A DNA stretch of 64,000 bases from Nocardia asteroides (GTDB lineage: Bacteria; Actinomycetota; Actinomycetes; Mycobacteriales; Mycobacteriaceae): NCBI RefSeq assembly GCF_021183625.1, contig NZ_CP089214.1:806001-870000 (forward strand), written 5' to 3'. Position 1 is the stretch's first letter. Each line of letters begins with the position of its first letter. This document shows positions 42,414 through 51,400 of this stretch, one piece after another. Both the position numbers and the translations under genes were made by a program. Below the pieces are notes generated by a model. That model saw nothing but the letters and a program-made list of their open reading frames with translations, was not told the DNA's origin and ran no database searches.

Positions 42414-43130
42414 TCACTCCGCGGTTGTGCTGCTTTCGCCGCCCAGGTAGGCGGCCTCCAGGCGCTCCGGCGCCCGCGCGAGCTCCGCGGCCGGGCCGCG
42501 CAGCGTCACGTCGCCGTGGACGAGGACAACGGCGTCGTCGGCGACCGCGAGGGCCAGCCGCACGTGTTGCTCGACCAGGACAACCGCGGCATCGGCGTCG
42601 TCCGCGACCCGCCGGACGGCGGGCAGCAGCTCCTCCACCACGACCGGTGCCAGCCCCATGCTCATCTCGTCGATGAGCAGCACCGCGGGGTTCTGGATCA
42701 GCGCCCGGCCGACCGCGAGCATCTGCTGCTCGCCGCCGGAGAGCGCGCCCGCGGCGACCCTGCGGCGCTGCCGCAGCGCGGGCAGCAGGTCGAGGATGTC
42801 ATCGAGCGGGCGGCGGCTCCGGCCGCGGGCGAGTTCGAGGTGCTCGGCGACGGTCAGGCCGGTGAACAGCGCCCTGCTGTCCGGCACGAGCACGACACCG
42901 GCCCGGTTCGCCCTGGCCGGAGCGGCTTTCGGCAGGCGGGTGCCCGCGACGGTGATCTCCCCGCCGAGCGCGGGAAGCAGCCCGGCCATGGTCAGCATGA
43001 GCGTGGTCTTCCCGGAGCCGTTCGGTCCGAGCAGCGCGGTGACCGTGCCGGAGCGGACCTCGAGGTCGAGGCCGCGCACGATCGCCAGCTTGCCGTATCC
43101 GGCGGTCACGCCGGCCAGTCGCAGGCTCAT
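42414..43130 (-). CDS. Liv-type ABC transporter ATPase (LivF-like)
   Basis: A 238-residue ABC ATPase of the LivF kind. Walker A is GPNGSGKTT near residues 35-43, the signature ALSGGEQQML near 133-142, Walker B AVLLIDEMSMGL near 154-165, followed by the switch His in VEQHVRLAL near 197. The last base of the ATG lies inside the upstream fused transporter gene, so they overlap by 4 bp and are coupled. It would form a heterodimer with the ATPase domain at the end of that fusion. Confidence 0.93.
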   Translation of the reverse strand: MSLRLAGVTAGYGKLAIVRGLDLEVRSGTVTALLGPNGSGKTTLMLTMAGLLPALGGEITVAGTRLPKAAPARANRAGVVLVPDSRALFTGLTVAEHLELARGRSRRPLDDILDLLPALRQRRRVAAGALSGGEQQMLAVGRALIQNPAVLLIDEMSMGLAPVVVEELLPAVRRVADDADAAVVLVEQHVRLALAVADDAVVLVHGDVTLRGPAAELARAPERLEAAYLGGESSTTAE

Positions 43131-45844
43131 CCGACGACCTCCTCGGTGAACCGGGTGCCGAGGTAGGCCTCGGCCACCTTCCGGTCGGCGCGGATCCGCT
43201 CGGGGCTGCCCGCCGCCAGGGTGCGGCCGAAGTTCAGCACCTGGATGTGGTCGCAGACGCCGAGCACCAGGCTCATGTCGTGCTCGACCAGCAGGATCGT
43301 CACCCCGCCCGCCCGGATCGCCCGCAATCGCTCACCCAGCCACCGGCTCTCGGTGCTGTCCAGCCCGCCCGCCGGTTCGTCCAGGAGCAGCAGCTCCGGT
43401 CGGCCCGCGAGTGCGCGCGCGATCGACACCAGCTGGCGTTGCCCCTGGGACAGTTCGCCCGCGGGGGTGTCGCAGAGCTCGCCGAGCCCGAGCAGGGTGA
43501 ATACTTCGTCGAGTTCGGCCGCAGTACCGCCTTTTTCGCTGTGACCGGAGAGCCCGACCAGGACGTTCTCCCGGACGCTCAGGTCCTCGTACAGTTCGAT
43601 GGCCTGGAAGGTCCGGCCGAGCCCGGCGTGCACGCGGCGGTGCACGGGTCTGCCGCCGAGCGGCACCCCGCCGAGCGTCACCGTTCCCGCCGCGCGCACC
43701 GACCCGGTGATCGCGTCGATCAGCGTCGTCTTCCCCGCGCCGTTGGGGCCGATCAGCCCGACGATGGCGCCGCGCCGCACGGTGAAGCTCACGTCGTCCA
43801 CCGCGACCACCCCGCCGTAGCGGACGGTCACACCGTCCAGCGTCAGCAGCGGATCACCCGGTTCGACGGGTTCGGTATCGAGTGGCGGTGGCGCGGTCGG
43901 AGCGGCAGGCGCGGGACGCTTGCCACTTCGGGCCAATGCCCGCTGCACGGGGGCGGCGATGCCGTCGGGGTTCGCCAGCACCGTGATCAGCAGCGCGAAC
44001 CCGACGATCACCTGGTACCAGGCGCCCGCCGACTCGCCGAGCTTGCCGAGTAGCAGGAACGCCACTCCCCCCGCGCCGAGCACGCCGCTCAGCAGCCCGC
44101 CGGAGATCGAGGTCGTGCCCGCCAGGTAGACGATGGCGAACAGGGTCAGCGCGGCGGGCGCGGTGAAGGATTGGAAGGAGACGTTGGTCTGCTGGTAGGC
44201 CAGCAGGCTGCCGCCGAGCCCGGCGATGAAGGCGCCGATCGCGAAGGCGAGCAGCTTGGTGCGGACCACGTCGACGCCGGAGGCCGCGGCCGAGCGCTCG
44301 TTGGCGCGCACCGCCAGCATCCGGGTGCCGAGCCTGCCGCGCCGCAGCACGGCGACACCGACGCCGACCGCCGCGAGCACCGCCAGGCACAGCAGCCCGA
44401 ACTCCAGCCGCGGGTAGGTCTCGCCCCGGCCGATGCCGAGGCTGTGGCCGAAGATCACCGGATCCGGGATGTCGATTCCGCTCGACCCGACGAAGTCGAG
44501 ATTGCGGAACCACAGCGCCTCCAGGGCATAGGCCAGCGCCAGCGTGACGACCGCGAGGGTGAGGCCGCGGATCCGGAGCGCGGGCAGCCCGGCGAGCACG
44601 CCGAGCACCGTCGCCACCAGCGCGGCCAGCAGCGGCGCGAACGGGAACGGCACGCCGAGCCCGTCGGTGATCGGGCCGAGGACGAAGGCCGCGGCCCCCG
44701 CCAGCGAGAGCTGGGCCAGCGACACCTGACCGGCGTACCCGGTGACCACCACCTGGGACAGGCCGATGACGCCGAGGATCAGGGTGGTGGTGATCGCGAC
44801 CCGCAGGTCGTTCCCGGACAGCACCAGCCCGGCCGCGGCGACCGCGACACCGGCCACCGTGCACAGCAGCACTTTTCGCGGGTAGGGCGCGGTGCCCAGC
44901 TCGGCGACGACGACCGCGCCGCGCGCGGGCAGCGGCCGAGCCCTGATCACGAGCACCACCAGGATCACCACCAGCGGCACCAGCTCCACCAGCCCGCTGG
45001 AGGGCAGCCACTCGTACACCCGGACGAGGTAGGTCGCCTCGGATTGCAGCATGCCGATCACCAGCCCGGCGACCGCGGCCGCGACCACCGACGCGAACCG
45101 GCCGATGATCGCCGCGGCCAGCGCGGGGACGATGAACAGCACGTACCCGGTCGGGCTGAGCGGCACGATCGGCGCGATCAGGATGCCCGCCGCGCCAGCG
45201 ACCGCCGCGCTGATCATCCAGTTGGCGGCCGCGATCCGGTCCGGCGACAGGCCGCTGACGTAGGCGCCCTCCTCGCTCTCGGCGGTGGCGCGGGTGGCGA
45301 GGCCGAAGCGGGTGAACCGGTAGAGCGCCGCGAGCGCCACCGCCAGCACGAGGATGCTGACCCCGAACAACACCCGGTCCTGCGGAATCCTGACGGCGCC
45401 GACGGTCCAGATATCGACGGGGAAGATCGCCCGCACCCCGACGGAGTTCGAGCCGACCTGCTTGCTCGCGATGGCCAGCAGCAGGATCATCAGCGCGAGC
45501 GAGGCGACGGCCCGCGCGATCGGCGGAGCCTTGCGCAGCGGACGGAAGATCAGCACGTAGACCAGCAGCCCGAAGAGCGCCGAGAGCGTCACCGCGATCA
45601 GCGCCGAGAGCGCGAAGCCGGGGTCGCCGCCGATCTCGACCGACTTCGGCAGCCCGGGCACCAGCAGCACGAACTCGCCCCTGCGCAGGAAGGCGTAGAT
45701 GTACGCGCAGTTCAGCGCCATGGCACCGGTCGCGAAGTTGAGCACGCCCGAGCTGCGGTAGGTCAGGACCAGGGCGATGGCGAGGGCGCCGAAGACGCCG
45801 CCGCTGCCGATGCCGAGCAGCAGGAACTGGAGGTGCTGGCTCAT
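43127..45844 (-). CDS. Fused Liv-type ABC transporter: permease-permease-ATPase
   Basis: A 905-residue protein joining three normally separate subunits. Residues 1-300 are a LivH-like permease (LTYRSSGVLNFATGAMALN near 26). Residues 310-620 are a LivM-like permease (VVTGYAGQVSLAQLSLAGAAAF near 367-388), with about 15-17 membrane helices in total. After a Pro-rich linker with TAPPPLDTEPVEP, a LivG-like ATPase fills 660-905, with Walker A GPNGAGKTT near 695, signature LSQGQRQL near 797 and Walker B LLLLDEPAGGL near 820. I chose the ATG at 45844 by homology. A regulon palindrome lies 122 bp upstream. Confidence 0.9.
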   Translation of the reverse strand: MSQHLQFLLLGIGSGGVFGALAIALVLTYRSSGVLNFATGAMALNCAYIYAFLRRGEFVLLVPGLPKSVEIGGDPGFALSALIAVTLSALFGLLVYVLIFRPLRKAPPIARAVASLALMILLLAIASKQVGSNSVGVRAIFPVDIWTVGAVRIPQDRVLFGVSILVLAVALAALYRFTRFGLATRATAESEEGAYVSGLSPDRIAAANWMISAAVAGAAGILIAPIVPLSPTGYVLFIVPALAAAIIGRFASVVAAAVAGLVIGMLQSEATYLVRVYEWLPSSGLVELVPLVVILVVLVIRARPLPARGAVVVAELGTAPYPRKVLLCTVAGVAVAAAGLVLSGNDLRVAITTTLILGVIGLSQVVVTGYAGQVSLAQLSLAGAAAFVLGPITDGLGVPFPFAPLLAALVATVLGVLAGLPALRIRGLTLAVVTLALAYALEALWFRNLDFVGSSGIDIPDPVIFGHSLGIGRGETYPRLEFGLLCLAVLAAVGVGVAVLRRGRLGTRMLAVRANERSAAASGVDVVRTKLLAFAIGAFIAGLGGSLLAYQQTNVSFQSFTAPAALTLFAIVYLAGTTSISGGLLSGVLGAGGVAFLLLGKLGESAGAWYQVIVGFALLITVLANPDGIAAPVQRALARSGKRPAPAAPTAPPPLDTEPVEPGDPLLTLDGVTVRYGGVVAVDDVSFTVRRGAIVGLIGPNGAGKTTLIDAITGSVRAAGTVTLGGVPLGGRPVHRRVHAGLGRTFQAIELYEDLSVRENVLVGLSGHSEKGGTAAELDEVFTLLGLGELCDTPAGELSQGQRQLVSIARALAGRPELLLLDEPAGGLDSTESRWLGERLRAIRAGGVTILLVEHDMSLVLGVCDHIQVLNFGRTLAAGSPERIRADRKVAEAYLGTRFTEEVVG

Positions 45845-45939
45845 GCCCGCGGCCTTGCGGATTCCCGATTCGGGAGGTGTCGGCGCATCGCGTACCCAAC
45901 TTTCCGGTCGGCACATTCGCCGACCGGATGGTCGGTATC

Positions 45940-45965
45940 GTTACCTGCCGTGTGACGTGGGTAAC
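45940..45965. repeat. Inverted repeat adjoining the ABC-transporter operator
   Basis: GTTACC (45940-45945) and GGTAAC (45960-45965) with a 14-base spacer. It touches the regulon palindrome at 45966. It may be a second regulator site or promoter structure. Confidence 0.4.
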
Positions 45966-45988
45966 AGTACGGTAGGAGTTACCGTAAG
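45966..45988. promoter_or_regulatory. Best regulon operator, upstream of ABC importer
   Basis: This is the only copy matching all 12 fixed positions of TACNGTANNNNNTACNGTA, with half-sites TACGGTA and TTACCGTAAG. It lies between the peroxiredoxin gene and the fused transporter gene and ties substrate import to the catabolic genes. Confidence 0.75.
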
Positions 45989-46109
45989 CACAATAGTGAA
46001 ATGTTCGGCAGCGCGACCCGCCCGGCGAACCCTTCAGAAATCGCAGACATGCCGAAAGGCGAGCGGTCACGACCGAATCGCGACCCACCCGCCCCGGCGC
46101 GACACCGGG

Positions 46110-46559
46110 TCAGCCGCGCAGCGCCGCGAGCGCCTGATCGGCGTGGATGTTCATGTTCAGCTCGCTGTGCACTGCGGCGAGCACCCGCCGGTCAGACCCG
46201 ATGACGAAGGTCACCCGCTTGGCGGGCAGCCCCGGCACCCGCCGCTTCAGCCCGTACAACTTGGCGACCTCGCCGCCGACATCGGCCAGCAGCGAATACC
46301 CGAGCCGATGCGCCTCGTCGAACCGCTTCTGGGTGGCGACATCGTCGTTGCTGATGCCGAGCACCGTCGCCCCGCGCTCGGCGAACTCGGCGACGATGTC
46401 CCGGAAGTGGCACGCCTCCCTGGTGCACCCGGGGCTCAGCGCGGCCGGGTAGAAGAAGAGGGTGGCGGAGCCGGTGCCGAGCACCGTGCTGAGCCGGACC
46501 GGCTCCCCCTTCTGGTCCAGCAGCTCGAAATCCGGTGCCGGATCGCCTACCTGCAGCAT
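46110..46559 (-). CDS. bcp: Peroxiredoxin (BCP/PrxQ type)
   Basis: A 149-residue thiol peroxidase. PAALSPGCTREACHFRD near residues 38-54 contains the peroxidatic Cys 45 in the PxxxSPGCT context and a second Cys five residues later, the resolving Cys of alpha-type BCP proteins. GLKRRVPGLPAKRVTFVI near 101-118 is the conserved C-terminal part. GGAG precedes the ATG. It lies downstream of a divergent TetR gene with its own palindrome and may be controlled by it. It is probably a general stress protein, separate from the catabolic regulon. Confidence 0.9.
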   Translation of the reverse strand: MLQVGDPAPDFELLDQKGEPVRLSTVLGTGSATLFFYPAALSPGCTREACHFRDIVAEFAERGATVLGISNDDVATQKRFDEAHRLGYSLLADVGGEVAKLYGLKRRVPGLPAKRVTFVIGSDRRVLAAVHSELNMNIHADQALAALRG

Positions 46560-46663
46560 TGTGTACTCCTCGACAGTTCGGGCGCGAGCGTCGAGCACCG
46601 GGCGGATGCCATACTCTGGTCTGCTCGCGAACACGCAGGTCGCCTCACCCGGCGGCCGAATTA

Positions 46664-46682
46664 ATGCACCGACATGGTGCAT
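46664..46682. promoter_or_regulatory. Palindromic operator between peroxiredoxin and TetR genes
   Basis: ATGCACC-GACAT-GGTGCAT, a perfect 7-5-7 palindrome, ends 20 bp before the TetR start. It is unlike the TACNGTA motif. Autoregulation by the adjacent TetR is the simplest reading. Confidence 0.65.
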
Positions 46683-46702
46683 CAAATAGGTGAGGTTTGG
46701 CA

Positions 46703-47302
46703 ATGGGTTCAGCGGCACCGCCGCGAGGCCGCCGCCGCGACCCGTCGATCGACGGTCGCGTCATCGAGGCCGCCGTCGCGGAGCTGGCCGAGCGCGGCAT
46801 CGCCGGGCTCTCGATCAACAGCGTCGCCGCCCGCGCCGGCGTCGACAAGCGCGGCATCTACACCCGCTGGCCCGACCGCGAACTCTTGATCACCGACGCC
46901 CTCGGCAGCCTCGCCGCCGGCCTCACCCCACCGGCGACCGGGGCACTACGCACCGACCTGCTGGCGATCATCCCGGCCGTGACCGCCGTCTTCACCAGCC
47001 CGCGGATCGAGATCCTGCAGCGCTGCGTCCAGGAGGCGCAGCAGTACCCGGCCATCTACACCGCGTTCCGGCGCGACTCCATCGACCGCTGCATGGCGGT
47101 GGTCGAGGACATCTTCTGGTCTGCCGCACAGCGGGGCGAGCTGAACGGCGATCCCGCGCTCGCCGGCGAGGCGTTCATGGGGATACTGCTGACCCGGACC
47201 AGCTTCCTCGGCGCCGCGGCGATCACCGAGCCCGGCAAGCAGAACGCCATCGTCGACTTCATCCTGCGGGCTGTCGGATTCGGCGAATCCCCGCGGCACT
47301 GA
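46703..47302 (+). CDS. TetR-family regulator
   Basis: A 199-residue regulator. The helix-turn-helix is at residues 15-62, with SINSVAARAGVDKRGIYTRW near 36-55 as the recognition part. The rest is a helical ligand domain without a recognisable family. ATG at 46703 follows GTGAGGT. It is divergent from the peroxiredoxin gene, and a perfect palindrome precedes it. It probably regulates itself and the peroxiredoxin. The ligand is unknown. Confidence 0.87.
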   Translation: MGSAAPPRGRRRDPSIDGRVIEAAVAELAERGIAGLSINSVAARAGVDKRGIYTRWPDRELLITDALGSLAAGLTPPATGALRTDLLAIIPAVTAVFTSPRIEILQRCVQEAQQYPAIYTAFRRDSIDRCMAVVEDIFWSAAQRGELNGDPALAGEAFMGILLTRTSFLGAAAITEPGKQNAIVDFILRAVGFGESPRH

Positions 47303-47463
47303 CCTGCGCCTGCCGCGGGCGCCGTACGCAGCCGGTCCGGTACTCGGGACGACGGTGATAATGATCGAAATAGACTCTCGCACTGTCTATTCCTCCGGGT
47401 AATTGGGGGCAAGCGCACATCCCGATCGGAGCCGATCGCCGAGTAGACTTTCGGCAGCGGGGG

Positions 47464-47862
47464 GTGACTGCGGTGACGATTTCCGGAGACGGGCGTGCGG
47501 GGCTGCGTGCTGAAATCGCCTCGTTCTACCGCGGTTTCGGCCAACCGGACGCACTGCTGACGGCGTTCCGGTCAGCGGCGCTGCTGGTGCCGATCACCGG
47601 CGACGACCGGCTGCTGACCACCCGGTTCGGCGGGGTGGAGTGGGTGTGCGGGTTCACCGGCGAACACGACTACGCCCGCTACGTGCTCGCCCGTGGCCTC
47701 GACGCCGACACCGACTACCGATATCGCACAATATTCGGTGCGCATCTCGCGGATTGGGCCGGTCGGCGCACCGCTACCCCGACGGGCGTGCTCGTCGATA
47801 TCGCGGGGGCGGCGCCGATGGCGTTCCCGCCACAGATCGCGAACAGTGAGGACGATCGGTGA
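47464..47862 (+). CDS. SseB-like protein of the toxin module
   Basis: A 132-residue protein with the layout of the SseB N-terminal domain: ALLVPITGDDRLLTTRFGG near residues 39-57 and WVCGFTGEHDYARYV near 60-74. Proteins of this type occur beside ESX/WXG-like and RHS genes in actinobacteria, but their role is not established. Its stop overlaps the start of the next gene (GTGA), so it belongs to the same operon. The GTG at 47464 follows a G-rich stretch; GTG at 47473 is possible. Confidence 0.7.
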   Translation: MTAVTISGDGRAGLRAEIASFYRGFGQPDALLTAFRSAALLVPITGDDRLLTTRFGGVEWVCGFTGEHDYARYVLARGLDADTDYRYRTIFGAHLADWAGRRTATPTGVLVDIAGAAPMAFPPQIANSEDDR

Positions 47863-48488
47863 CGGTGAACGTCGACCCGGTGGCACTGCAGCAGACCGCG
47901 CAGGGCATCACCGGCATGATCGGGGTCCTGACCGACCTCGGCATCAAGGAGACAGCGGCATCGGGGCGCGGGTTCGCGCTGCTCACGCTCTCCCCGCTGG
48001 AAGCGGGCCACCCTCGCGTGCAGGGGAGTTTCGAGACCTACTGCGAGCGCTGGTCCTGGGGAGTCCGGTCGATGGTGCAGTCGGGCAACGAGATCGCCGA
48101 GGCCCTGAACATCGCCGCAGGCCGCTACCACATGATGGACTCCCAGGCCTCGGAGGTACTGGCGACACTGTGGACCCACACCATGGGCAACCCGCACCTG
48201 TCCAGGGACGAGATCGCGCAGCGCTCCTGGTCGGAAACCCTGGCCGACAACCCGATCAACAACATCGTGCACCCCGACTACAGCCGGGAATCCTTCGCAC
48301 AGGCTGAGCTGACCATCGAGCAGAACTGGCAGGTGGTCGAGGAGGTCGGCCCGCAGGCGCTCGCCAATGTGTCCGTTCTGACGAACCCGCTGCTGGCCGA
48401 CGACATCGCACAGGCCACCGGCGAGACCCCGGGCTGGGACACCGACGGCGCCGAGCGGGCCGCGCAGCTCCTCGCCCCGCCGGAGTGA
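47859..48488 (+). CDS. ESX/type VII secretion-associated small protein
   Basis: A 209-residue mostly helical protein. The first 95 residues resemble WXG100-like ESX substrates: VDPVALQQTAQGI at the start, a Trp-rich turn WSWG near residue 66, and after the second helix the motif YHMMD near 90-94. This fits the YxxxD/E type VII secretion signal. The C-terminal 110 residues are an extension of unknown fold. It lies 6 bp before the RHS toxin gene and may act as its secretion partner or chaperone. Confidence 0.72.
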   Translation: MTVNVDPVALQQTAQGITGMIGVLTDLGIKETAASGRGFALLTLSPLEAGHPRVQGSFETYCERWSWGVRSMVQSGNEIAEALNIAAGRYHMMDSQASEVLATLWTHTMGNPHLSRDEIAQRSWSETLADNPINNIVHPDYSRESFAQAELTIEQNWQVVEEVGPQALANVSVLTNPLLADDIAQATGETPGWDTDGAERAAQLLAPPE

Positions 48489-48494
48489 GCGCGC

Positions 48495-51400
48495 GTGGGC
48501 TGGAATCCGCTCGACCCGCTCGAGGATCTCGCCGACGCGGCCGGTGATGCCGTCGACGACATCGCCGCCGTCGTCGAACCCGCCTGGGAGTCCGGCGTCG
48601 AGACGCTCGGCGAGCTCGCCGACGACGGCCTCGATCTCCTCGCCGATGGCGCCGAGCTGGTCGGGCTCGACGGCGCCGCCGAGGCGCTCGACGACTTCGG
48701 CGACCAGATCTCCTCCGCGCTCGGCGGTGAGATCGAGGAACGGCAGCTGGGCGAGACCCAGGACCCGAAGGAGCTGGTCCGCGGCGAACCGGAGGCCATC
48801 GGCGAGGCCGCGGGCACGCTCACCGACATGGCCGCCGCCGTCGAGCTCACCGGCCAGGGGTTGCGCGCGATCGACGCCGGAGAGTGGACCGGGGAAGGCC
48901 GCGAAGGCTTCGACGCGGCCTACGATCCGCAACCCCAGCTGTGGTTCGACGCCGCCGACGCCTTCACCGATGCCGCGTCCACCCTCGTCGAATGGGGGTA
49001 CGCGGTGGAGACCGCGCAGCGCGGTGCCGCCGACGCCATCGCCGAATGGAACGCCGCGATCGCCGAGGAGAACCGGCAGAAGACCTGGTGGAACTCGCTA
49101 CCCGCGGAAACACAGGCCGAGACACCGCTGGTCGACACCTGGTCCGGCCGCTACCGCGCCGCGCTCGACATGCTCGAGCGGGCGCGCACCCATCGCAATA
49201 CCGCCGCCGAACAAGCCGGGACCGCCATCGAGACCGCGACCGAGACGGCGCCGACCGAGCCGCCGTTCACCTCCCGCATGGGCGCGAATATCGAGGACGG
49301 CATCGACATCGCGAACTACGCGGGGCTCAGCTTCTCCGACGGGCTGCTGACCGGGCTGAGCGGGATCGTGCAGTTCGTGCGCCAGGTCAACCCGACCGAT
49401 CCCTACAACCTCACCCACCCCGCCGACTACCTGGCGAACCTCTCCACGCTGGCCACCGGGGTGGTGGTGCTGGCCGCCGATCCCGCGGCCGCCGTCGACG
49501 CGGTGGTGAACCAGGCGCGGACCAGCCCCTTCGAGTTCACCGGAATGCTCACCAGCGAGGTGCTCCTCACCGTGGCGACCGGCGGCGCGGGGGCGGCCCG
49601 GACACCGCTCTCCCTGGTCAACCGGGTACGGCACGCGCTGCCCGGCCGCGGGTTGCCGGATGTGGACCTGCCGAACCCGGCGCCCCGGCCGGGCACCGGG
49701 CTCCCCGACGGGCCGCCGGCCCGCGCCGGTCTCGGTGACCGGCCGGGGGCACCCGAGGGCCGAGCACCGGCGGCGGACACCCGCGCACCCACACCGGAGA
49801 CCGGCGACTCCGCTCCGGGGGCCGGGGCCGCCGATTCCGCTCCGCCGCAATTGGATCGGCCCGGGGTGCCGGACTCGACGCGCCCGGAACCCTCGATCGA
49901 CGCGGGTCCGGCCGACGGGCCCGCGCCCCGACCCGATCCCGAACCGCAGGACCAGCCGGACGGCATCGGTGCGGGGGCCGCCGACAGCGCGCCGCCGGTG
50001 GACCGCACACTCGGCACCACCGCGGACGCTCCCGACGCCCGGCCGGAGCCTCCTGCGCCGGATCCGGTGCCCGACCGGCCCGGCACCGGCGACACCGATG
50101 GGCCCCGTACCGACGGACCCGGCGACGACCCGCCCGACCCGCGACCCGACACCTACACCCCGCCGGACCGGCCCGACACCCGTACCGATGACGGCGACAG
50201 ACCGGACGTCGACGCGCCCGTGGCGCGTCCGGATTCCGGGGCGTCCGACGCCCGGCCCGAAACGGATCTTCCCCGAGACCGGCCAAACGTCGATCCTTCT
50301 CACGACCGCGCCGACGTCGATCCTTCCCAAGACCGCGCCGACGTCGATCCCTCACAAGACCGGCCCGACACCGATCCCTCACAAGACCGGCCCGACACCG
50401 ATCCCTCACAAGACCGGCCCGACACCGATCCCTCCCGAGACCGGCCCGACAGCGATCCCTCTCACGACCGCCCCGACGTCGATCCTTCCCAAGACCGAGC
50501 CGACACCGACCCTTTCCGAGACCGGCCCGACAGCGATCCCGCCCAAGACCGAGCCGACGCCGGCACCTCCGACCCCTCCCCGGCGGGACATCCCGACGCC
50601 GAGCCTCCCCGTGATCGCGGCGACAACGAAACCCCATCCCCACGTGCCGATTCCGATCCCGTCACACCGCGCTCCGACCCCGATGCTACGGGCCCGCGCA
50701 CGGAATCCGACCCGCCGGACAGCTCCCGATCCGACTCCCCCGACCACGCCCCCACCGCGATCCACTCCCCCACCACGCACCCGCACGGTCACGGCGCGCC
50801 GACGCCGACCCCGCCGCGACCGGACACCCCCGCACCCCGGAATCCGCCCGATTCCCCCAACACCCCGCGTCGCCCCGACCCGATCGGCCCCCGCCCGGAC
50901 CCGGACCGGCCGTCGCCCCGCGCGGGCCTCGACCCGGCCGCGCCACGGCGCCCCGCCATCGCCGCGGACACCGGCCGCCCTGCCGTCGACGCACGTCCGG
51001 CAGCACCGGACTCGCCAACCGCCCACACCCCGGAAGCGGAACAGGCACGAGACGGTAACCCCGATCGCGGCGACAGCGCCCCCGATCCCCGCGGCGACCC
51101 GGTGGACCAGCGCGCGGATTCCGACGCCGGTATCGGCGACGAAGCCCGCTCCGGTGACCCGGCCAACGACCGCGACCCCGCGCAGACCACCGAGTGCGGC
51201 GACCCGGTCGATGTCGCGACCGGCGAATTCCTCCTCCCGACCGTCGATCTCGACCTCCCCGGCGTACTCCCGCTGGTCCTGAACCGCAGGCACCGCTCGA
51301 ACTACCGCTGGGGCCGCTGGTTCGGCCACTCCTGGTCGACCACGCTCGACATCCGGCTGATAGTCGACGACAGCGGCATCGTCTTCGCCGGCGAGGACGG

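Noticed and set aside
45940..45965. GTTACC/GGTAAC repeat as another copy of the regulon operator
   Set aside because: Its spacing (14 between arms) does not align with the TACNGTA core, so it is listed only as an adjoining repeat.
1..45988. A KstR-controlled cholesterol catabolic cluster
   Set aside because: Several enzymes resemble steroid-degradation families, but the palindrome here differs from the KstR motif. Hallmark ring-degradation genes (KstD, HsaA-D, KshA/B) and mce genes are absent from the window.
50265..50561. Regular repeats resembling a CRISPR array
   Set aside because: The units are directly adjacent, 27 bp long, in frame with a coding region and without spacers. They encode a repeated nonapeptide.
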